NCBI RefSeq assembly: GCF_000003605.2
Contig: NW_003138366.1
Location: forward strand, 2,195-17,217
Source: Saccoglossus kowalevskii
Taxonomy: Eukaryota > Hemichordata > Enteropneusta > Harrimaniidae
DNA: 15,023 bases
Direction: 5' to 3'
In this document: piece by piece, positions 8,894-15,023 of the stretch
Layout of the letters: every line of letters starts with the position of its first letter
Numbering within the stretch: the stretch's first letter is position 1
Made by a program: the position numbers and the translations under genes
Notes under the pieces: model-generated
Database searches by the model: none
Seen by the model: only the letters and a program-made list of their open reading frames with translations
What the model was told of the DNA's origin: nothing

Positions 8894-10376
8894 TTAGCAT
8901 ATTATGATATAATACCTGTTTATTATACACATATCGTCAGTATTATATAACATATCTTACATACATGTACGGACAATGAATGATGTCATTTCCAGTTATT
9001 TCTAGACCTGGCACTTAGTATTAAAGTTATTAAATCAACTGAGGTTAAATCAAAATCGAATGTCTTTTACGTAAATATAAACGGCATTGTTTGTTTGTCG
9101 TGTGAAATACACATTACATGTACATACGGTCAATAGCTCATGTTTACGTGTTGGTGATGTAATGACATTGTTCGTGAGTATTATACTGACTTCAATGTGT
9201 GTGTGTAATACAAATATTTCAAGTACATTCGTCTATTATTTTTAGTACATGGCTAAAGAGGCGTTCTCTGAGAGTTTATGGTAGACCTTTATGAGCTTTT
9301 TTTTCATTTTGCTAATGTACATTTATTTATTTATCAGCTGAATGAGTGACCCTGACATTCTGAAATCAATGTCACTACCAATTAGGGACACACTACACCA
9401 TAGCTTGATATAACACTCTGCGGTTACTCTGATATTCAACTCGTTATCCACAGTGACCTGGATATAGTCAGTCATGTTGCCATGATATAATTGATGGGAT
9501 AGAATATTTTAAGACTTGTTCATGAAATATTGACTTAATAAACATTAACTGTAAATATATTCAAACTGTCAAAAATCACCTAAATTTTATTCCGATATTA
9601 CCATTATTAGAACTATTTACGATCATGGAACGATGGTTATTGGCACAACGGATCGAGGTCTAATTACATTCAATGGCAACGGTAATAAATGATACAGTAA
9701 AACGAACTTAGCAAACACGAAACAAACAAACATTTACCTTCGTTGGCTTTAATTTGCCGTTAATACCCAACATTAACCTTAATTCTATGAAGTGGAGAAA
9801 TTGTAATAAAAAGACCATCTGGAAAAAAATCAATATGTCTCAATATTTTATCTGAATTGAAATAAACCTATAAGTAGACAATTCTCAGATTACCTTTGGT
9901 ATACAATACATTTTATTAGTTTAAATATTATACACAGTATAAATAATTGAGAAAGAATAAAAATGAATCAATAAATCCATCCATCATTGTGGTGAAACAA
10001 ATAAAAACCAGGCAGAGAAAAAAAATATATATTTCAATACAAAAAATACTGATGCAATATTATACGCATGTTTTAAGTTACTGCACGTCATTTTATTCTT
10101 AACATAATGCGTGAAACGAATGCTGCATTTCACAAAACCTTGTCTTTAAACGAGTCCACTCTCAGATTACGTTGAACTGAAAGATAATAATATTAACAGT
10201 AATGCAGTTATCTCTCATAATTATTGTAAATTAAATTGTGTTACTATAAGAACTTACGTTAAAGTATACGTAAACAATAAGCATATAACAAAAAATAAGA
10301 ACAGTCGATTGTAGCTTGGAAAGGTGTCATTGCCGCTTTCGAATGCTACGGAGAAGTACAGTGGATCACATTAGCG

Positions 10377-10379
<3 letters not shown>
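8894..10379. other. AT-rich single-copy DNA, no gene seen
   Basis: No open frame of 60 codons or more lies inside this stretch apart from the start of the overlapping repeat frame at 8691-8930. A short TG run occurs near 9197. No transposon ends, RNA genes or tandem arrays were recognised. Confidence 0.6.

Positions 10380-10464
<85 letters not shown>
10380..10464. repeat. (AT)n microsatellite, 85 bp uninterrupted
   Basis: Pure alternating A/T for about 42 dinucleotides with no interruption, between GTTC and GTGGCAAAAG. The lack of interruptions suggests it is young or highly mutable. It can form a cruciform or hairpin and its length may vary between alleles. A minus-strand frame over it (10378-10590) is only an Ile-Tyr run and is not a gene. 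Confidence 0.99.
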
Positions 10465-10467
<3 letters not shown>

Positions 10468-11771
10468 GCAAAAGTGGCGTCTATTGACCAGATTAATGGC
10501 AATATGAGCGCCAATACAATTGTACATTACACCTATTCGTGGTAATTTGTAACATTTGGGTGATATTTTATTCGGTAGGCACTTAAACATAGTTAACCTA
10601 AACGCTTATGATGTTTTAGCTGCTCGTTCGATATTAAAATACGTTTCGGGTCTGTTGGTTCAGTAAGAGTGACACTAATGCGTTGCTACTCAGCCGTATC
10701 ACTATCAGGTGTTAACATTGTACATTTCATTAGTAAATAATTACTCAATTATATATTAACAAATATATCAGGTGTCATCTTTCCATGTCACCTTTGACCT
10801 TGACCTCCTGGATTTATTTTGCAATGCAATATGTTAGTTAGACCAACGTGAGATTGAGTTAGTTACAACCCGGAGATTAATTCTGGTAATCGCCCAGATT
10901 GAGTGGGTTTTGAAAATACAAATGTTAAAGTGTTAAATTACGTCATTTCTTCGTGTAATATTTATTTCTACAAACTTATTGATTGTATAGCATTTACGTG
11001 TATCCGTAATTAATTAACCCTATACACTATTGGGCTAATAGTATTGACCAGGCACTTAATATACATACATGATGTGTGCTCATATTATTAGGTATGTGTA
11101 AATAATTTCAGACTTGAATTCCACGTTGGAATTCCTTTCCATTCCTTGATTATTAACCTCGGTCTTCTTCGAACACACAAAAAACTTATCCGAATTTTTA
11201 CTTTCCCGCACATAACAAGAAATCAGTTGGCGCCTAACTCAATTTGAAGTCGCTCAAAGTGATATACGAAACGACCATATTGAGGTATCTGATACACAGT
11301 TGGTCCAGTGTTATTTTTGTTCCATGTAATTTTTAACTCGGAACCAAGAAATATTTGTCAGGTATTATTACTTTGTAGTAAAAAAAATGATTATGAAAGA
11401 TATTAACAATGCAAATCATTTTCAGACGCCCGTGAATTAATTCTGTAGATTCCGTTTTTATGAATTGAATCGGACACATAATCATTTAGACTCACTAATG
11501 ATAGGAAATATGAGGCATTTTAGAGTGATGTTCACATTACATTTCTCTCTTTCACGATCTAATTATGGCGTTCTATATTCATAGTTTTCAGTAATTATAT
11601 TGATGTACCAAACTAACATTGTTCAAAGGTTACACAGAACGAGCAACACACCCATTACTCACATATAACAATATTATTACTTATGACAGTTGTTTACTGC
11701 ACATTCACGTTTTAATATTGACTAAGCTACAATCACACATCTGAATAAAACCTAAAATAATGGATCCAATG
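10465..11771. other. AT-rich single-copy DNA with scattered sites
   Basis: No credible reading frame is present. It holds the nuclear-receptor-like half-site triplet at 10788-10806 and an inverted repeat at 11116-11134 (arms GAATTCCA and TGGAATTC, spacer CGT). No RNA gene or transposon end was recognised. Confidence 0.6.
10788..10806 (-). promoter_or_regulatory. Three nuclear-receptor half-sites (DR0 plus DR1)
   Basis: On the + strand TCACCT, T, TGACCT and TGACCT follow each other. Read on the minus strand this is AGGTCA directly followed by AGGTCA (DR0), then A and AGGTGA (DR1). DR1 is the usual site of HNF4 and RXR heterodimers. TCAAGGTCA is the extended half-site of NR5A and ERR receptors. 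The same words also occur in interspersed repeats of some invertebrates, so a repeat remnant is a real alternative. Confidence 0.3.
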
Positions 11772-12626
11772 TTGACAAATGTTGAAGGAAATGTTAGATC
11801 ATCTTTGAAAATAAGATAGGTCGTCTTGGAGAAGGGGCTGTGTCATCTTGGGGGAAAGGTTGATCATCTTCGAGGATAAATTAGACAATCTTCAAAGATA
11901 AGTTAGATGATCTTGGAGGAAAGATTAGGTCATCATGTAAAAAGTCAGGTCGTCTTGGGGGAAGGAGTAAGTCATCTTGGAGGAAAGGTTTGATCACCTT
12001 CGAGAATAAATTAGATAATCTTCAAAGATAAGTTAGATGATCTTCGAGGAAAGGTTGGATCATCATGTAGAATAAGTCAGGTCATCTTGGAGGAGAGAGT
12101 AAGTCATCTTGGAGGAACGGTTAGATCATCTTCGAGGATAAATTAGATAATCTTCAAAGATAATTTAGGTGATATTGGAGGGAAAGTTAGATCATCTTGT
12201 TAAATCAATCAGGTCGTCTTAGAGGAGGGTCTAAGTCATCTTGGAGGACAGGTTAGGTCATCTCCTAGGATACATTTCGATAATCTTCAAAGATAAGTTA
12301 GACAATCTTGGAGGACAGGATAGAACATCTTTAAGGATAAGTTAAATCATTGTGAAGTATAGGTTAGGTCGTTTTGAAAGATAGATTAGAGCATCTTGTA
12401 GCTTTGGTTAGATAATCTTGGAGGATGTATTAGAGCTTCTTGGAGGATGTTTTAGATCATCTTAGAGGATAGGTTTGGTCATCTTGGAGAATAGGTTGAA
12501 GCATCTTGGAGGATGTGTTAGAGCATCTTTGAGAATAGGTTTGATCATCTTGGAGGATAGGTTAGATCATCTTGGAGGATAGGTTTGATCACCTTGGAGG
12601 ATAGGTTTGATCATCTTGGAGGATAT
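11772..12626. repeat. 22-bp minisatellite, about 38 units
   Basis: Units of the form GATCATCTTGGAGGATAGGTT repeat every 22 bp. They are diverged on the left and clean on the right (for example 12540-12625). The + strand is G-rich relative to C. The array starts raggedly near 11772 and ends sharply at the AGGATATTAAAC junction around 12626. No stop-free frame persists. It holds many GATC and ATC words but no recognised functional motif. Confidence 0.96.
11810..12310. repeat. 132-bp higher-order repeat (six 22-bp units), about four copies
   Basis: The variant word AATCTTCAAAGATAA marks one unit in each higher-order copy, at 11887, 12017, 12149 and 12282 (spacings 130, 132, 133). A second marker (CATCATGTA or CATCTTGTTA, followed by a GTCAGG- or ATCAGG-type unit) lies at 11932, 12061 and 12193 (spacings 129-132). 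Six units of 22 bp give 132. The pattern stops after about 12310, where simple 22-bp units take over. Confidence 0.88.
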
Positions 12627-13641
12627 TAAACATTATCATAGAACAAAATTCTAATTACACTATAGGATACTTGATTATTTGATACGTTGCATATTGTGTG
12701 ATACAATGTGTAAGGCACTAATGAGTCGGTGATATTGTCTGTGAAAAGGTTAACCCAGGTTTGAAGCAGTGATGAAGGATGACAATGTACATAAAGCTCT
12801 AACCAAGTGCGTGAGCCCCATTGTGGATTGGTGGGTCTTTGCGTGAATGTGTGGTCTCGTATGTCAAGAGGTGTTCCTGTGAGTGGAGGGGTCATGTGCG
12901 TCAATTGACGATCAAATTGTGAAGTGGTGATTCTGAAGGTGCTACACTGAGATTACGTCATGGAATTATGCCAAGGTCTATGTTTATCTGACTTCTGTAT
13001 ATTCTCTGTGATATTAGGATTGCCAAGGTGTTCTCATAGTTAGAGTGACCTCATTCCAGATTCGTCCAGACTCGTTCTGTAATACTTTGATGACAAATAT
13101 TTTATGACACATTCTATCTGTAGTTAAACGTGACCTATTCTACTACCATCACCCATCTGTTTTGACCCTTCTCCAGCTATTGATTAAACTCCAAAATCAC
13201 CAAATACGTTGAATGATATACTTATGCACACTTTCTGACTTTAATAAGAATAATTGAATACTGCACATGGAACTATTCATTTGATTCATGTAACGTGACT
13301 CTAAGGTAATAAACTGAATTGATTTACAGTGGTATTTCTAATTATGAATTATTAAGATAGAATTTTGAATACTAATAATTTAATCATACACTATAATTAC
13401 ATTGATAAACCATAATTGAAAAGATGTACGGCACTTGTTTTTACTTCAATGTTGATTGACTCATTACCGTTTATAATTGAATACGGGGTCGCAGGTCATG
13501 CATATTATTTCAATCATATATCATGAAAAGTTGGCAAACCATTGCCTAAACTGAATAAAGCGAAAGTTTTATTTAGCTTCGTGGACGTACTGTTTGCAGA
13601 GTTTTATTTGAGAGTATGATTATGATTGATCGTTCTTTTGG
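12627..13641. other. Single-copy DNA between two arrays, no gene seen
   Basis: A 92-codon minus-strand frame (12626-12904) lies in the slightly GC-richer part but shows no domain I recognise. The rest is AT-rich and lacks long frames. A decayed interspersed repeat around 12740-12960 is possible, but no ends or duplications are visible. Confidence 0.55.
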
Positions 13642-15023
13642 TCTGATGTGCACTGTCCTCCACCCTGTCCCCTGGTGTGGAATGCACTATTCTCCACCCT
13701 TTCCCCTGGCGTGGAATGCACTGTCCCCCACCCTGTCTCCTGGTGTGGAATGCACTGTTCTCCACCCTTTCCCCTGGTGTGGAATGCACTATCCTCCACC
13801 CTGTCCCCTGGTGTGGAATGCACTGTTCTTCACCCTTCCCGCTGGTGTGGAATGCACTGCCCTCCACCCTGTCCCCTGGTGTGGAATGCACTGTTCTCCA
13901 CCATGTCTCCTGGTGTGAAAACACTGTCCTCTACCCTGTCCCCTGGTGTGGAATGCAATATCCTTCACCCTGTCCCCTGGTGTGGAATGCACTGTCCTCC
14001 ACCCTGTCCCCTGGTGTGGAATGCACTGTTCTCCACCCTTCCCCCTGGTGTGGAATGCACTGTCCTCCACCCTGTCCCCTGGTGTGGAATGCACTGTTCT
14101 CCACCATGTCCCCTGGTGTGTATACACTGTCCTCCACCCTGTTCCCTGGTGGGGAATGCACTGTCCTCCACCCTGTCCCCTGGTGTGGAATGCACTGTTC
14201 TCCACCATGTCCTCTGGTGTGAATACACTGTCCTCCACCCTGTCCCCTGGTGTGGAATGCACTGTTCTCCACCCTTCCCCCTGGTGCGAATGCACTGTCC
14301 TCCACCCTGTCCCCTGTTGTGGAATGCACTGTTCTCCACCATGTCCCCTGGTGTGAATGCACTGTCCTCCACCCTGTCTCCTGGTGTGGAATGCACTGTT
14401 CTCCACCCTTTCCCCTGGTGTGGAATGCACTGTCCTCCACCCTGTCCACTGGTGTGGAATGCACTGTTCTCCACCCCCTCCCCTGGTGTGGAATGCACTG
14501 TTCTCCACCCTTTCCCCTGGTGTGGAATGCACTATCCTCCACCCTGTCCACTGGTGTGGAATGCACTGTTCTCCACCCCCTCCCCTGGTGTGGAATGCAC
14601 TGTCCTCCACCCTGTCCCCTGGTGTGGAATGCACTGTTCTCCACCATGTCTCCTGGTGTGAATACACTGTCCTCCACCCTGTCCCTTGTGTGGAATGCAC
14701 AATCCTCCACCCTGTCCCCTGGTGTGGAATGCACTATCCTCCACCCTGTTCCCTGGTGTGGAATGCACTGTTCTCCACCCTTCCCCCTGGTGGGGAATGC
14801 ACTGTCCTCCACCCTGTCCCCTGGTGTGGAATGCACTGTTCTCCACCATGTCCCCTGGTGTGAATACACTGTCCTCCACCCTGTCCCCTGGTGTGGAATG
14901 CACTATCCTCCACCCTGTCCCCTGGTGTGGAATGCACTGTTCTCCACCATGTCCCCTGGTGTGAATACACTGTCCTCCACCCTGTCCCCTGGTGTGGAAT
15001 GCACTATTCTCCACCCTTCCCCT
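13642..15023. repeat. 34-bp GC-rich minisatellite, about 41 units, open at right edge
   Basis: AATGCAC occurs at 13681, 13715 and 13749 and continues at 34-bp steps to the window end. Each unit is TCCACCCTGTCCCCTGG followed by TGTGGAATGCACTGTCC, with a few variant positions (CCTTTCCCC, CCTTCCCCC, CCATGTCCCC). Some units lack one base, reading GTGTGAATACAC, and are 33 bp long. GC is about 62%, against roughly a third around it, and CpG is nearly absent. The consensus has no stop codon in any of six frames, so open frames up to 337 codons on + and 312 on - run through it. Because 34 is not a multiple of three, the peptide repeats only every 34 residues. I judge these frames non-genic. Confidence 0.97.
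13901..14952. repeat. About 101-bp trimer order within the 34-bp array
   Basis: The variant CCATGTC marks one unit at 13901, 14104, 14205, 14339, 14644, 14846 and 14947. The spacings 203, 101, 134, 305, 202 and 101 are mostly multiples of about 101 bp (34+34+33). A separate 102-bp step links CCTGTCCACTGG at 14441 and 14543. The blocks from 13901 and 14644, each starting CCATGTCTCCTGG, share the same following marker spacing (203/101 and 202/101), which suggests a larger duplication about 743 bp apart. Confidence 0.8.

Noticed and set aside
10378-10590. 70-codon minus-strand frame ending in an Ile-Tyr run
   Set aside because: Translation of the (AT)n microsatellite plus flanking sequence.
12626-12904. 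92-codon minus-strand frame
   Set aside because: No recognisable motif; it starts and ends in ordinary DNA, with no promoter or splice context seen. Chance or a decayed repeat is more likely.
12740-12960. Possible SINE or transposon fragment in a GC-richer patch
   Set aside because: No tRNA-like head, poly-A tail, terminal repeats or target duplications could be seen.
13648-14661. 337-codon open frame (+) and other long frames in the same array
   Set aside because: The 34-bp unit has no stop in any frame on either strand, so long frames are automatic. Several overlap in different frames and strands, and there is no signal peptide, domain or non-repeat part.
13931-14869. 312-codon minus-strand open frame
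   Set aside because: Same cause as the + strand frames; it lies entirely within the repeat and contains only the repeat peptide.

Overview
This window looks like non-coding nuclear DNA from an animal, most likely a marine invertebrate and perhaps a mollusc. The reasons are the AT-rich background (about one third GC by eye), the lack of long credible reading frames, and the many unrelated tandem arrays. A short degenerate inverted-repeat element also resembles hAT-type repeats that I recall as common in marine invertebrate genomes. The taxon is an inference. There are no bacterial operons, Shine-Dalgarno sites or recognisable RNA genes.

Layout: (1) 1-960, a 25-bp AT-rich minisatellite with almost no G on the + strand, running off the left edge. 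(2) 973-1287, an 11-bp minisatellite split by a ~186-bp inverted-repeat element (1043-1228). (3) 1288-2298, single-copy sequence with two CpG-rich patches holding NRF1-, E2F-, E-box- and CCAAT-like sites. (4) 2299-3260, a 41-bp satellite, degenerate on the left and homogenised into an 82-bp dimer on the right. (5) 3261-8753, about 5.5 kb of AT-rich single-copy DNA. Between 5694 and 7885 it has six CACGTG E-boxes and two perfect TGACGTCA sites, and at 6754-6874 a possible TATA promoter with a non-coding first exon. (6) 8754-8893, a 21-bp minisatellite with palindromic units. (7) 8894-10379, single-copy DNA. (8) 10380-10464, an (AT)n microsatellite. (9) 10465-11771, single-copy DNA with a triple nuclear-receptor half-site. 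(10) 11772-12626, a 22-bp minisatellite, partly organised as a 132-bp six-unit repeat. (11) 12627-13641, single-copy DNA. (12) 13642-15023, a GC-rich 34-bp minisatellite running off the right edge.

I could not support any protein-coding gene. The longest open frames (up to 337 codons, at the right end) exist only because the 34-bp repeat has no stop codon in any frame on either strand. Roughly 30% of the window is tandem repeat, in six minisatellites or satellites plus one dinucleotide run. Three arrays show higher-order organisation (82, 132 and about 101 bp) and a fourth carries an internal 90-bp duplication. The region is best read as an intergenic or intronic stretch with active satellite turnover and a few candidate regulatory patches. 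Nothing here establishes a new biological system. The most testable leads are the promoter/first-exon candidate, the E-box/CRE cluster and the higher-order repeats.
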